Assembly: GCA_024734555.1 (NCBI GenBank)
Contig: JANPWX010000619.1
Span: forward strand, 484,894-548,893
Direction of reading: 5' to 3'
Source of the DNA: Trochalopteron elliotii
Taxonomy: Eukaryota > Chordata > Aves > Passeriformes > Leiothrichidae
Length of the DNA stretch: 64,000 nt
In this document: positions 11,232 through 24,909 of the stretch, in pieces
How the letters are laid out: each line of letters opens with the position of its first letter
Numbering within the stretch: position 1 is the stretch's first letter
The notes under the pieces: model-generated
Databases searched by the model: none
Seen by the model: only the letters and a program-made list of their open reading frames with translations
Told to the model about the DNA's origin: nothing
Position numbers and translations under genes: made by a program

Positions 11232-14200
11232 CCTTCATATGAACTCAGCAGATTTTAATTTCTGCCAGAAGAAAGAACAGTCATCTAACCAAAGTCAATG
11301 GTTGAGTACCTTGTTATTGAGTAATAATTATTGAGTAACTTAGCAAATAAATTATTAGATTGTACCTGAAAACAAATAGGAAACCTCTGCACTTATCACA
11401 TCAGCAAAGGTATATCTACTACTTTACTAGACCAAAAATGTGTAATAATTCAGAACTGCGAGAGGATGGTTGCACTGTTGCACTTTGCAGTCAAAAAAGG
11501 GAGTTCTAGGGGCCCAGCAACACTGAAGATTATTTACAGCTTTATACTATGGAAAAATACTCACTGATACACAGATATTTAAGAAAAAAAGTCTACAACT
11601 ACCACCTCCTTCTTGAGTGATTGACTGACTATGGAATTCAGTTTGATGAAAAATATTAGTATAGGTGACAAGTAGGTAAAAAAAGCAAGAAGCACAATTT
11701 ATTTCACACCTCATAGTTTCAGTTTTTAAAATTGTTCTCCTTAATAAAACAAATCAGTATAATCAATAAATACTTTTCAGTTAGCCACAGAAAAGTCCCA
11801 AAAAATACAGAAATTGTTTAAATATGATTTTATTTTTCTTGGTATTCCTATCAGATATGACTGTAAATAACAGCATATGTCTGTGAATCAAAGACCCTCT
11901 TCTGCTGTTGGAACACAGCTGCTCTTCCATAATTTTGTGTCAACTTTTTTCAGGACAGAAAAACTTTTGAGTTAGTTAGAAACAGAATTAATACAGATGC
12001 CACAAGCACTGGATGTAAAACTAACTAACTTCCAGTTTTGGATGTGTTGATATCCCTGTAATGCTAAAAGTTTTGAAGGTGATAAGTTGTCAATTTTTTT
12101 GTCAGAATTGCAGAGGTTGATGACTTTGTTAATAATATATATTTATACTATCTGTGTATTTATATAGTGATATATATTATTTTCTTATGGTGTGTGCTTT
12201 ATCCTTACATATTGGTAAAACTAAACCAAGACATACTAATGAGGATAAGTCAAATGCTTCCTACTTATGAAATCCTTCTGTGAAACATATGAAGTAGAAA
12301 AACATGTTTGACAAATGAATCAGACATCCAAAGAAGTAATTTTAAATGTGATTTGGTAAAATCAAGATACTTGCTATTTCACCATCAGAATACCAGAACT
12401 AGTAAAGACTACTAGAACTATAAGAACAGTTGTGATATTTGTTCATAATTTTTTCCTCTTTCTTTGTCTTCTGCAATACATTACTCTTGGAACATCTTTG
12501 TGTCATAAGAAGACAACCACAAGAAACAGAGTAGTATTAAAACACACTTTAAATATGCATATGGACATGATGTAGGACAAGTCTGGGTTCAGAAATTAAA
12601 ACTCCTTATAACTTTAGATGAAATGGATTGGGTAGTTGAATGCAGTACTTCATCCCAAAAGAATTACTTCATCATCATTAAAGTACCGTGAGTCATTCTT
12701 TTTCAGAAAACCTATGAAGATTTTTTTACCTTTGTACTTATGTATATGATATTCCCTCTAGAAAATATCATCTTGCATTTTCTATTACTGTTATTTCTTT
12801 TAACTTCTGCAGCATGATATGTATACATGACCTCCTAAAGAATATGTTAGGTCAATCAATTACTAATTACAGAATGAGTTAGATGGCATTTAAGATATAT
12901 CAGTTCTTCTCTGTTTAATTCTGTGAATCTTGCTGGTAAAACTCACAAATTAAAAACACTTTGTAAAGAATTGCATAAATATATTTCCTCATTTGTTCCT
13001 CTTTTGCCTTTTTTCACTTGCAATCTAATTTGCTGATAAAAATAGCAGATCCCTAGTTTGTATATTGTACTACCTTTGTTTGCCAACCAGAAGAAAGACA
13101 TTTTTGCCAGTTCTAATGTGTCTTGCAGTACTTGCAAAAGCATGAGATTGATGACCTTGAAATCTGACCTTTTCCACCACCAGAGGATGGGGGGTGGTGA
13201 GAAGAGGCAAATCTGAAATTCTCCACATTCCTTTATGAGAGTTAAATCACGATACATTGGCAAACAGTGCTTTAAAGGACCAGCTCAAAACCTTTTAAAA
13301 AGGCCATTGAACTTTGCTTAAAGCCGTGAAAAACACAGAAATTAAGCAACACGTTACATAACAGACACTTGGTTAAGTAGTACTGCCCATACGCACCTGG
13401 GAGATATTGAAAGTCAAGGACCTATTGAAAAGATAATGGAAGGAAACTCTATAAGTTATTTCAGTCCTTTGATTTTCCATTAAATATTTTCACTCTGTAA
13501 TTTCCTAAATTTCATAGTCCATAAATGGTAAATTAATGAACATACGATACTGGAATTTTTTTTTCTCTTACATATCTGTAAGACTTCCTTGTGCATGCCC
13601 ATTACTAGCTCTCCTTTGTGCCACTGAAATTTGTTGTATTAGAGGACTAGACACCATTTATGCTCCTGTTTTGTTTCTCCACAGTGGATTTTCAGACAAT
13701 CACAGACTTACTGCAACACCGATCTTGACTGCAAAATGAACTAAGCCTGCCTTTCTACATCTCCCCCAGCCCGACATAACAGAATCAGTCACTGTACAGA
13801 AAGGCTGGGCTGTACTGTTGTTTGATAGGCCAGAAGTATAGGTCATTTATTTTTTTTTATAGGCCAGTTTGTATAGGCCATTTTCATTAGTTAATAATAA
13901 GCCATTAGCCTAGTGGAGAGATACTTAATCTTCCAAAGTTCTCAAACTTTTGAAAGTCAGATGAAAAAATTTCTCCTTCAAATATTTTGCTCACTGTAGA
14001 AAATTTTGTGCATAAAGTCATGAAGGTTATGCAATATTTCTAATCCTGTTAGTAGGGGGGATGGTGTCTATGAAGATATTTTAAAAAATATCAAAGCAGT
14101 AGGCAGAGATTGTGAATGCTTGCCTATGAATATTTTTGATTAAGGAGAGTTGGGTAAATTGCCCTTACTTCTCATCTCAGTTTTTCATGGTGGGTTGTTT

Positions 14201-14255
14201 TGGGGTTTCTTAAGTGCCTAGATTTTCTTCTTCTACGGAATATGCAGTAAAGATA
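11232..14255. other. Unique AT-rich non-coding DNA
   Basis: No gene or recognised repeat. The 106-codon minus-strand frame at 12943-13263 has no recognisable domain and is probably chance. Confidence 0.65.
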
Positions 14256-14285
14256 GGGTCTGGTGGGGGAGACTTTGGGGGAGGG
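14256..14285 (+). repeat. G-quadruplex motif
   Basis: G-runs of 3, 5, 5 and 3 bases separated by loops of 6, 7 and 1 bases, within the canonical rule. It sits in ordinary AT-rich DNA with no gene nearby. Confidence 0.65.
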
Positions 14286-15236
14286 AGTAATTTTCTCTAT
14301 AATCCTTGTTATTATATCAAAAGCGATAGTTGAGGACTAAGAGCTGAAACAATATTTTATGAAAGTATCATGTTGAAGTTTTTGCAGGTTTCAAAATATT
14401 TAAATATGTAAATTTCAATGAAGAGACTTCAGATTTTTTGATAGCCTAATGATTTTAAGCATCTCATTTCTAGTCAAACACTGACAAAAGATGTTCAGAT
14501 TGCAGTGTGAGATGGTTTCTATGGTTACAGTTGTTTCCTAGCATTTTAGTGACATCTTTTGTGAGCATTGGCTGCTTCACTTATTTGTCACTAATGTATG
14601 TGTAGAACTATAGTTAATAGCCTTGGGCGGACAATTTTTTTTTCTCTGAATGGTGGTATTGTTTTTTAGCAGCATTTTTCAATAAGGTGACAATGCACTA
14701 GAATACTAATGGTATGTATGGTATTTTAAGATGTCAAGTTTTCAATAAAATGGTAATGAAAATTTTGCATTTCATTTAATAGCTAAATATTCATGAATTT
14801 TTCACAGCATGATCAAGGGAGCAAAAAAATAAAGGAACTGTATAATGTGTAATACTAAACATCATAAATTTAACTTCTTTTTATAGAATCGACTCAAGAT
14901 TTTTAATAGGTAGTTCTTTATAGATTTCAACCAGCTGTAACAAAAGTATATGAAACTAGAACTTTAAATTAATTATTTTTTATATATCTTGCTTATATTG
15001 TAATATGAATGAAACATACATTATGAATAATATTCTACATATGCAGAAAACCTGTTATGACTAAAGACTGAGCATGTATGTGTGATAAACGAGGGTACAC
15101 AAATATATATTCAGATGAAAAGACCACTAAGTTTGTGACTATTTTGTTAAAAATATTTTATTTAGTTCAACTTATTTAATCATAGTGTTATAGTGTGTTC
15201 AGCTACGAAGAAATGGGGTGCCGTAGAGTATAGTAG
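14286..15236. other. Unique AT-rich non-coding DNA
   Basis: Nothing identifiable. Confidence 0.65.
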
Positions 15237-15274
15237 ATATATATATATATATATTTATAGATAGATAGATATAT
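15237..15274. repeat. (AT)n and (GATA)n compound microsatellite
   Basis: About nine AT dinucleotides, then TTATAG, then three GATA units and a short ATAT tail. Confidence 0.85.
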
Positions 15275-17903
15275 GTACATTTGTAGAGTATAGAGCTATC
15301 AATTCCTCAGTGTATTACAAGTTCAGTTCTGTTTCTGTGTTAGACAGAAGGAGTTCACCGTTGTCTTTAGCAGAAGCAGAATTAAGTTTTCAGGTGAGTT
15401 AATTCCTATGAATTGCTAGTGCCTGTTATAACATACGGTTATATGTGTAGTGATTTATGATGTGATCCCCCTATTTAGTCTGTACTTACAATGCTCTGTT
15501 TTGCTGAAATGGAGTCACTCTATGCTGGGCATTTTTTGTCAGTCAAGTCAGTATTTTAAATGTAGATTTTTAAAATGCAAGTATGAAATGCATTTTTCAG
15601 CAGCAACACTGGGCTAAGTGTGGTTTCTTCTCTGCATATGAGGGAGCTTCATATGGATTCAATTCCAAATCATGAGAACCTGTACCATACAGTATCATCA
15701 ATTCTATCACTTGCATCATTGCAAGGTATATTTTTCCCCATCTCTAATGTATTTTTTTTGTACAGGTTGGTATGTTATTTCAAGTTATTCTCAAATTATT
15801 CTACATATTTTCCCCTAAAAAATAGTATAAGAATATTTATACGCAGCATCATAACTCCCAGTAGACTTGCTTAGAGTCATGCTTAGAAATTAATCTTGCT
15901 TAGACACATTCTAGAGCAATGGAATATACAGTTAGTTTGCTCCATTAACAACCTATTGGCGGGGCTGACTTAAAGACCCACAGCAAATTACATGATGCAA
16001 ATTGCTGGTACAACATAGGCAAAATCAAAGTAAGGGACAGAGAGATCTACTGTATATGCATGGATGTGATAATGTGCATTCTCTGCATAGAGAAGCACTA
16101 ATGCTGTGGAGAAGGAAACTGTTCCTTTCTAGAGCACCAGTTCTCATTTTATGACAGTCAAGACAACTAAAGGGCCACAAAAAGCCGAAAGCTTCCAGTT
16201 ACCTGGTGATTACTTCTGATGAAACTTTGCTCTAAGCTACCCTCCTGACTCTCATGACATGCAGCTGAACTGAATTCTTTACAAAGATATGGCCTGTGAT
16301 CACAATGAAAAAAAAATATTTTCGTTTTAAAAGGCCTGAATAAAGGTAAAAAGAGTAGAAAAATCAAACCTGTAATTTAATTTAGATCCTGGCTTCCTTC
16401 CTGACCTTTGGAAAATTGTTAAATTTTTCACCTTATAGGGGTTTTGCATATTTATTTAGTCTCTTTTTCCGGTTTCATTTTAGGGAACTGTTATTTATTA
16501 AGATGGCTAATTGACTGAGGCTTTGATTTGAGTGGTAGAATTATCCAAAGGTCTCTTGCTAATTTGCTTCTAATAGCAACTGTTTGAGGCTTAGCAGTAA
16601 CACAATTAGATCACATGCCCATCAAATACGTCTACTTGAGTGACTCAGATGTTCTTACAGAGGAATCAAATTCAGTACTTACAGATAGGATTGGCTATAT
16701 ATGTCTTCTTTCTTATCATTTATGCACCAATATGCCAGCTTAAGCCAGAGCAATGACTTATGCCAATTTAAAAGGAGAACTAATATATTAAGGCTTTTAT
16801 TTATGTAATCACCATCTGATAACTACACCACCTAATTTCTAACAAAAAAGGCATAAGAAGTTCTCAATGATGACACCTGCAGGAGAAGAAAGGTCACTTC
16901 CTATATGCTGTAAAAAGCCAGGTCTTCACGAGTTGCGCTCTAAGACTCTATGTAGATGTGCCATTTTGATTTCCTGGTTTGCGTGCCAAAGGAATTGACT
17001 GACCACAATAGAATAAATACCCAAACCAATGTCACAGAATTATTGGCTGCGTGATTTTGGATTTGACATAATTCCTCATTAACCCCTTCATTTAAAGATG
17101 TTCTTGTTCACAAGTTTTATCTCAGACTAGAAGTATAATGCACCATTATTGCTGGAACAGTTCAGTTTACTGTTAACTACTCAACAATTTGGGTAATCAG
17201 AGACATGGGAAGAAACTTAAAATCTAGCAGTAAATTCAGTGTAACTGGGACACAAGGGCATGGTATTTGGATATAAGATATGCACACTTTCATTGGTAGA
17301 AGGTTAGGTATAATCTGTCAAACATGTCAGTAGAGCTCCTTTAAACAAAAAAAGGGTTGGCTTTTAAGAGTGTTTTACAAAGTACAAAAACCTAAAATGA
17401 AAAATCCACCTTCCAGCAGAGGCAGAAGTGTTTTGGATTTTTACATTAACATAGCAAAGGCTGTAATGAGATGTAGCTCTCTATCTGCAGTTCAAAGCAT
17501 CTTTTAGAAAACAAGAGATGATGGCCCATTATTGTATTGAGCATACTGCATTGTATTACTGAGCAGAAAAGTAATATGAGGTTTTTGACTGAGTAAGCCT
17601 TCAGCAAGATACTTATCGTCAAAATGTCCCTGGAAGGAATTCTTCTGTAGAAGGACATGCATATTGATTAAATGTATGCTGACAATATATTATTTGTAGA
17701 CCTGAGAATAAATTTAAACAAATGTATAACCTTTTCTTTTCTACAGTGCTGAAAGCTATCTCAGTCCTTTGTATCCCAATTGTAATGAGAGTGCCACACT
17801 TGGGACATTTGATGCTGCAGTAGTTCATAGGATGTCATGGTTGTCCTCTCGATTTACCAAATGTTTAGTACCAGCAAAGGTGCAATGATAAGTCTTGAAG
17901 TGA
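15275..17903. other. Unique AT-rich non-coding DNA
   Basis: No gene or repeat recognised. Frames of 60 to 84 codons show no domain or splice context. Confidence 0.65.
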
Positions 17904-17924
17904 TTTTTTTTTTTTTTTTTTTTT
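17904..17924 (+). repeat. Poly(T) tract, 21 T
   Basis: An uninterrupted run of 21 T. On the minus strand it would be a poly(A) tract, but no retroposed gene precedes it. Confidence 0.85.
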
Positions 17925-18329
17925 AATGCCTTGGTCCACAGCCTGCCCCTAAGCAGACACCCATCATATATTCTGGAGACATAGCCTACCACATGCCACT
18001 ACATGGCTTCTTTTCAGGTATTTTTCTTCTGTGTGTTTTTCCCAGAAATATGGTGAAATACATGTAATAAATCTGAAGACAAGATTCTGTTGAAATTGAA
18101 GAACATTTCCTCCTCCATGCTGTTTTTTGGAGAGGGATAATTTTTTCTTCAGGATTTATGTTAAGCTTTACATGAGACAAAGGAATGTTTTGCCTCTGGT
18201 AAGTACAACCTGCTGTTCCAGTTTATTATACTTATTAGAAGGTGCAGGTGTTATGTGGTGGTTCTTAATAATCAAAGAATCCCCCAAACTGCTGAAACTG
18301 CACTTTTAAAACAGTTTTTTGTTAGTTTT
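17925..18329. other. Unique non-coding DNA before GC-rich island
   Basis: Nothing recognised. The last part becomes pyrimidine-rich and forms the acceptor-like tract of the next feature. Confidence 0.55.
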
Positions 18330-18765
18330 CTCTTGTTTCAGAGGTGTATTGGAGGTCCCACCACAACACCTGTGGGACATGTGGCCATTCAGGGTCACAG
18401 GTGGCAGGGCCCAGACTCCCAGTGGCAGAGTGGCAGCAAGGCTGGTGCAAGGCCGAGCTGGGATGGCAATCCACAGGGCAGGGTGAGGGCTGGCCAGGAT
18501 AACCGGAGTCAGGAACTGCCCAGCCATGAGGAGTGAGAGCACAGACCTGGATTTGAACAGAGCCCCTGGGCCCATGGGAAGAGGTTTGGGTGGAGGAGGC
18601 AGAGGAGTCTCCTCGGGCCATCAAGACTTGTCACAGTGCACTCAGGGTGCTGCTGAGACTGCTCCGTTTCCTATCTGTGCTGGGGGAGCTTCCAGAAGGG
18701 TATCATGTCACATGCTGGTCCCTAGGTACAGGGAGCATGCAGACTGCTCACTTTAGGCTAAAAAC
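18330..18765. other. GC-rich island of unknown origin
   Basis: About 430 bases clearly richer in G and C than everything around, with several frames open on both strands (up to 100 codons at 18322-18624 minus). CpG is sparse, so it is not a classic CpG island. A strong acceptor-like tract ends in AG at 18340-18341 and a donor-like GTGAGG begins at 18483. They delimit 141 bases, exactly 47 codons, open in the plus frame. The translated sequence, rich in G, Q, S and R, is not recognisable. It may be a repeat fragment, a decayed LTR piece or a real exon; I favour repeat-derived sequence. Confidence 0.45.
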
Positions 18766-20086
18766 AATTCTTAAATTACACGTGACCTCAGAAAAAAATA
18801 GGATATCTGAAGCACACAGTGTAAGACTGAACATTTGAGTGATCTGTGTACATGAAACCCCACATCTTCCATGACACACAATGTTCTGCAACCTCCACAA
18901 TTGTATCACAGCAGTATCAGTCACAGCAATATTAGGCATGAACTCTGTGCTATACAAATGTGAAGAAAAAAGTGTTAAGATATCTTCAAAAATATTTTCC
19001 CACTCTTATTTAAGTAACCGCATTTTTATTGTAGACTTTTTTTTAAATCTGTATTTCTTTAGGCATACACCGAGGGAGGGGGGAGTTAAGAACAGAAGCT
19101 GGGTTTATCCAGGGTGCTTTCCTATTTAGAAATACTATCTGATGTTTTATAAATGTTTATAATGGTAACTATTGTATGACCAAAGCTGCTGATAGAAAGT
19201 CCATGAAATTTTGTAAGATGTGAGCATACTAAAAATGATAGGAGATAGTCAAAAAATCTTGGAATAACCTCTGGAAAATCATGAAATCTTTCTAGAAAAT
19301 TTCCTTCCTTGAATGTGCTCCAAGTCCTCTTTCTGCCAAGGATTATTTTTACAAGACAGCTATCTACTAATGGAGAGACCCTCCATGATGCTGTGCCTGC
19401 TACTGACAGCTAAGGGTGTGTTTTTTCCTATTCACTATTCATAGTACATTTTGAATTGTTTTTGTGCCCATGAAACTGAAAACTAACAGTCTCTGGAGCC
19501 AAGCACAGTCTCTTTGTTGGGTAGAAATAACGCCTACAGGAGAGGATGGATGTGCTCAGCGTCCCAGCAAGTGGCTTGAGATGAAGTGATATTGGCAGAA
19601 TTCAAACTGAAATTATTACAAAACATGAATGCCACATGTGCAACTGCTGCTTGGCTGATTCTGTGCTTCTATCCTTTTGTTAAAAAATGTGATCTTAAAA
19701 AAATACTGTTGATCTTGATCTTGTGCCATTACTATCTGAAAATTGCAGGGTCTTACAGATCCCAGGATCAAAGGGGAGAATGATTGTTCTGCCAAACATG
19801 AAGCTTTTGTAATAACAGTGTTGTGTATTGCTTCTAGAGAACAAGCCTTCTGTTAACTTGTCTTGTAAACTAGCCTTACCTAGACGCTTGGTGACACGCT
19901 GTCTTCTTCCCAAAACAATCTGAGAAACTATTAACAGCAGTTACTATCCAAGTCTGTCAGTTATTAATAGCAGATTGACATATTTTCAGTTGTACTCATT
20001 TGGGTTGTGCTACTACAAAGTTATATGGGATTTTCTTTAGGTTAGATAATCACATGTGATATTGTGATATTAAGATGAAGAGAAGC
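18766..20086. other. Unique AT-rich non-coding DNA
   Basis: Nothing identifiable; a short G-rich patch at about 19073-19085 has too few G-runs for a quadruplex call. Confidence 0.6.
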
Positions 20087-20102
20087 ACTGTCTCGAGACA
20101 GT
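20087..20102. repeat. Perfect 16-bp palindrome
   Basis: ACTGTCTCGAGACAGT is its own reverse complement with no spacer. The flanking bases do not extend the symmetry. It could be a binding site for a homodimeric factor or a chance palindrome. Confidence 0.8.
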
Positions 20103-23100
20103 TGTAGGCAGGCTTCCTCAATTCTGCCAATACTTCTCAGTACTGGTTTTGCTAGGATAGTTGTGCTATCTCTTTCAGTCAGCCCCAGGTTTGTCAGCAA
20201 GAACTCATGACAGCTGAGTAGTGGATTTGTGATGAGAACTTTTGGAAATTAGTATGAGATCATTTTCACCTTAGAAACAATTTGAATCTAGTTTCAAAGT
20301 ATGATGTTGGTACCTGCATCATCTCTTGTTCCCCCTTTATGGAAGAATGCCAGGACCATGACCTTCATTCTTCCCAGTACTACGTGCTTCTCTACTTTTA
20401 TTAGCACAAGAATAATATCATTATAAGCATGTTAATCATGGAGTCATGAAAGTTAAATTAAAGACTTGACTTCACCAGAAATTTTTTAGTAGCATTATAG
20501 ATGAGAGACAATGAAAATATCTTAGTAGTTATACTGTGGTCTGAAATTAAAAGCAAGGATATTTCTGAAGCCCCAATCCCATTCCTTGATCTAACGCATC
20601 AGATCCATTCCTGAGCTGACACCATTACTGACGTGCAATTGCATATCTTAATCCTAATACTCTTTAAGAGAAAGAACAGCTACCATTATTTCTTTGGTAA
20701 TCTTACCTATTTTGGAATTACTGCCTATGCATCCTTTTAAAATCTCAGTTATGACAATATACTTGATCCTTTAATGAACTCACTGTTTTAGGAGAAGCCT
20801 GGTAATTGTTCTAAGAAATGCATTTTCTTGCCAGCACTACAGAAAGCCAAGCATTTGGTACTTGGCCTCTCAGCCCAAACCATTTAACAACATACTCCTT
20901 TTAATGTAGCAATACCTTTCCACAGGTGTTTGAGCACTGAAACTCTACTGTTATTGAATTGGATTTCACTTCTAAGTTCCTCCACTACTTTTGTTCCTAA
21001 TATTGCTTACCCTTTTCTATCTGAAGATGACTTCTCTCCTAGTACTCCCTTTTTTGAGTTGGGCTTTCTCAAAAGTACCAGATGGAATCATTTTGGTAGC
21101 CAGATTCCCTTTAATTCCTTTCCATTTCTTGGCTTATGTAAAATACAGCCAGCCTCAGCCTTTAGTATAGTGCCACACAGGCACTCTAGCAATGGTTCAT
21201 AGAATCTGAAGAAGTTAAATTTCTGTGATTCTATCCCTTCTTCTATCAGCTTAGCCAATACAGTGTATTGCCTTGATTCGTAATCACCGAAATTCAAGAT
21301 GAGATGTAATCTGTCAATTTTCAAATGCTACAGAATCTTTAAATGAATTTTAAAAAGTTTGGGGTTTTAGCCTGCCATTTGCAGGCGAAAATATAGACAG
21401 GATTACTGGTATCACCACCAAAATCTAGGGTAGCATTTTTTAAGTTTATTCTTGGGTAGTGTGTGAATATATTTTCTTTATTTAAAAATCCTGTTCTTGA
21501 GGAAATGAAGGTTCATTAAACCAACCTGGCTTTTATACAGGGTAAAGAACTAGGTATCATGTTTTGTCTTTTCCTCTAAAATTTACTGACACTTTACAAG
21601 CATATATTGAAAATAAAAGTTACAACACTGTTGGATTTCCAGCTGCTGTTTGATGATCCTCTTAATTTTTCTTCATCTGTAGAGACTGTGACCAACCTTG
21701 AGCAAATCTATTCATATATGTTGGAAGTTTATCATTTTTTTCATGCCTCAAACCTGCTTTGGATTGTGTTTGCATATTTCTGAATGCTATGTAGAGAGGG
21801 AAATTTTGCTCAAGCATTCTGTTGGAAATTTTTGTTAGTAACAACCTTGGTTTTCCTTCTTTTCCTTGAATAGATTAGTTTATAATTGCTTTTTTGCAAT
21901 TTTTCACTTTAAAAATGATAATCAGAAATATAATGGAGTCTCTTACTCCTTTGGACATTAATAGCAAGCACACATTCAGTCTGATATATATCTACATGAT
22001 TCTAAGTTTTGGTTATAGCTATAAGCTTAGAGTTTCATGAGACTCAATTACCTGCGTTGTAATAGGACATTTTGCATTCTAATATTGCAGTATATCTAAG
22101 AGTAATTCCTATTTCTTTATAGCTCATGATAAATTTCGTTTGTGACTCTGTTTCATTCCCTTTAATTTTATCTGTACTTGTGAAACAGAAAATGACTCAG
22201 AGTCCACCACCAACATTTTTCACATTGAAACCAAAGAGAATTTACATGATTGACAATACTTGCACAATGTGATTTTAAATGTTTTCTGTAAAGTGCTTGT
22301 AAAGAGATCCAGTAGAACAGTGCAAGCAAAGTGCAAAGGCATATATTAAAATGTATTTTATTACAGATTTCATTTTAAATTATATATGCAATATATATTG
22401 TTACATTACTGGAACATACATGTGATCTAAAAGAGCAGTTTGAAAAGTCATATGAGGCTGAAGAGGAAAATCCTGGTATCTATTTAGGAATGAATTCACA
22501 GTTGTTAATTTTCAGTAAAAAGGTGAGGAGTCTTCCATAGTTACATTTCCATCAAATTTGAAGAAAACAAGAAATAACAACCTTCATGTCTGTGGACTTT
22601 TTCAAAGTGTTTGTATTGAATGACTTCCCATTTTTTAACAGATGATGAGAAGTGCTTAGTACGGTAGCACATTTGTTAAATTAGTTTTATCCAGGGGGAT
22701 AAGTTCCTATAGTTCATTTTAGAGTGGAACTGTGAAGGGACAAAGGGCCTATTAGATGTTCACATGAGGTTGATTTTCATGGAGTAAGTCATCTGGAGCC
22801 TAGAGAATATAGAATTTTTTTAAAAAAAAGACATGATTTGAATTATTAAATTCTATGCGTTTCAAAGAGTCTAAAATCTAATTTCCAATCCATTTTACAG
22901 AAATTTACCAAAAGATAGCTATTTCTGATATGACACAGGTTAAAATCTGCAGCAGCTATAGCCCATTTTTAATCATCATTTCTACTTTGAGTTTTCAGTA
23001 ACTGTTAAAGGTATATTTCCTGTATCAGGGGAGACTCCGAAAGAGTAACTTGCGAGAAAAATAATTGTATGTTCACAGAGAGCTGTCCATTGTCAGAGCA

Positions 23101-23304
23101 GTCTTTCTTTTTTCTTTCTACTCACTGAGCTGAGGAGATGAACATTTGTAAGATCACTAAATGATACTTTTCATGCAAATGGCTGATAGCTGTCATATCA
23201 GAATTATGGGATACAAAGCTGGCAGAGAAGTTGTAACATGTCCATTCTTACATATATTGAAAAATTCAACTGGAAATTTACCTTAGAATTTGCTGGCTTC
23301 AAAG
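20103..23304. other. Unique AT-rich non-coding DNA
   Basis: No gene seen. A short patch at 21198-21226 (catagaatctg, then ctgtgattctat) faintly resembles a CR1 tail but is too short to call. Confidence 0.6.
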
Positions 23305-23383
23305 TTGACCCTGCTTTGCCTAGAAGACTGGAATACAAGACCTCCAGATATACCTTCCAACCCAGGCTATTCTAAGATTACGA
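23305..23383 (+). mobile_element. CR1 LINE 3' end fragment, plus orientation
   Basis: The stretch contains GACCCTGCTTTG, GACCTCCAGA, CCTTCCAACCCAGGC and TATTCTAAGATT in that order. They match the order of the CR1 3' terminus (GACCTCCAGAGGTCCCTTCCAACC, then ATTCTATGATTCT). CR1 copies are usually severely 5'-truncated, which fits this length of about 80 bases. The terminal octamer repeat has decayed. It is the only CR1 remnant here in plus orientation. Confidence 0.65.
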
Positions 23384-24909
23384 GTCTGCATGATTTCTAT
23401 TGAAGGAGATATCTTCTGACAAAATAATCTCAAAAAATTCTCAAATTTCTCATTCAAATTTTCTATTTCTGTACACAAACTTTGGGTGACAATACCTGTA
23501 TAATCCATAATACTCAGTAATAAATACAATTTTCTTGATTTGTGATTAATATGTCATGTCAGCAGTACAGTACATTTAATTTTCAGGAAAATTTTTTCCC
23601 ACCTTATGACCAAGTTTAAGATTTTATAATCTTGTAACCCAATAATGGAAAGATAAAGGTTCTTGCTGATTTCTAAATCTTGTTTAGTTGATTGTAAAGT
23701 GGCTTTATGATGAGGTCCCTTTCAGATATGAACTGTGTGAATAAGGTTTTACACAGTGTGTTTTGAATACCTACATATTCACAGAAAATATGCCGGATAG
23801 GAAAGCAAAAGGAAATAAACCAAATTCATGGTTAAATGTGGCTAAATATTATCAAGCATGTATGATCTGCTTATTCCCTTTGTGTCAGTGAAGACTTGCC
23901 TTAATATTCCCAGCAAGATGTTAATTCTAGCTCTTGATAGTAGATGTAATATAGATGACTGGTTATCAGAAAGATGACATTTTATCAGAACATTGAAGTT
24001 AGAAATAGCTCTATTATACCGGACTATTTATTTCTTTTTAGCTGACACTTCCCTATAAGGCACTTAAATTGCTAAATTCAAGATCAGGGTCACTGAGTGA
24101 CAGCTTGAATTTTAAAGAAAATTTATATTATAAACTATACAATTTTTTTTTCTGTTTTCTTCAGAAAAGTGCTTACGGCTTTGTCCAAACAGCTTTGAAA
24201 TTCAAGACAAGCTGTTACTGACATGCTCTCAAACTGTGAGCATGGATTCTATTTTTCTTGAGCAATATGACTAATTTTTCAATAGCTCAGATTACAGAGC
24301 CAGAAACTGGAGTCTATTTGTGTACTGTACATAGTGGCCATATAGTGTTCCTCAAAACAGTTAGAAATCTGTGGATTGCTCCATGGTGGATTTCAGTACA
24401 GCTCCCTCAAAATTTAGGTCAGAGTTTGAACTGGTGTCTGCAGAACTTTTCTTATGGAGATGGAAGGTCTGTGAAAGCTGATGCATAGATTAGTGCACAT
24501 TTTTCTTGGCAGAGAAAAATCTGTCTCCTTCTACTCCAGAACAGCCGCTTTGAAATTTACCATATTTTGATTTTAACCTTCTCTATCTGCATAGTACAAA
24601 TTTTTTTTTTAAAAAAATGCATGCTTTGAAAATATAGCTCGCTTAATTGAGCAATCTTCAGTTTTTATTGTTGAAAGAATTTTCAACTTAGTGTGTCAGT
24701 GTTTTCTACTAATCAGTTTTCAGAAAGGACAAATTATTTGTTTAGTTTTTTTTTCTTTTTAAACTGAGGTGCCATATTACAAAACACAACAGGGCTCATA
24801 ACCCGAACTTCCCAGGAATGGGAACGGTGAAAAGGACTCCTCTACAATGCATTTTAGCAAATCGTCCTATTTAACTGATTTTTACCTGTGTATTTCAGTG
24901 CAGCATATT
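23384..24909. other. Unique AT-rich non-coding DNA
   Basis: No gene seen. A polypyrimidine tract ending in CAG near 24164 looks like a splice acceptor, but no convincing exon or donor follows. Confidence 0.6.

Noticed and set aside
21198..21226. Possible CR1 terminal repeat remnant
   Set aside because: Only two short pieces resemble TCATAGAATC and CTGTGATTCTAT, in opposing orientations and without the flanking GGAAGGGACC block.
24148..24490. Splice acceptor followed by a 76-codon frame as an exon
   Set aside because: The acceptor-like tract is good, but the following frame has no recognisable sequence and no clear donor. Polypyrimidine-AG tracts are common in AT-rich DNA.
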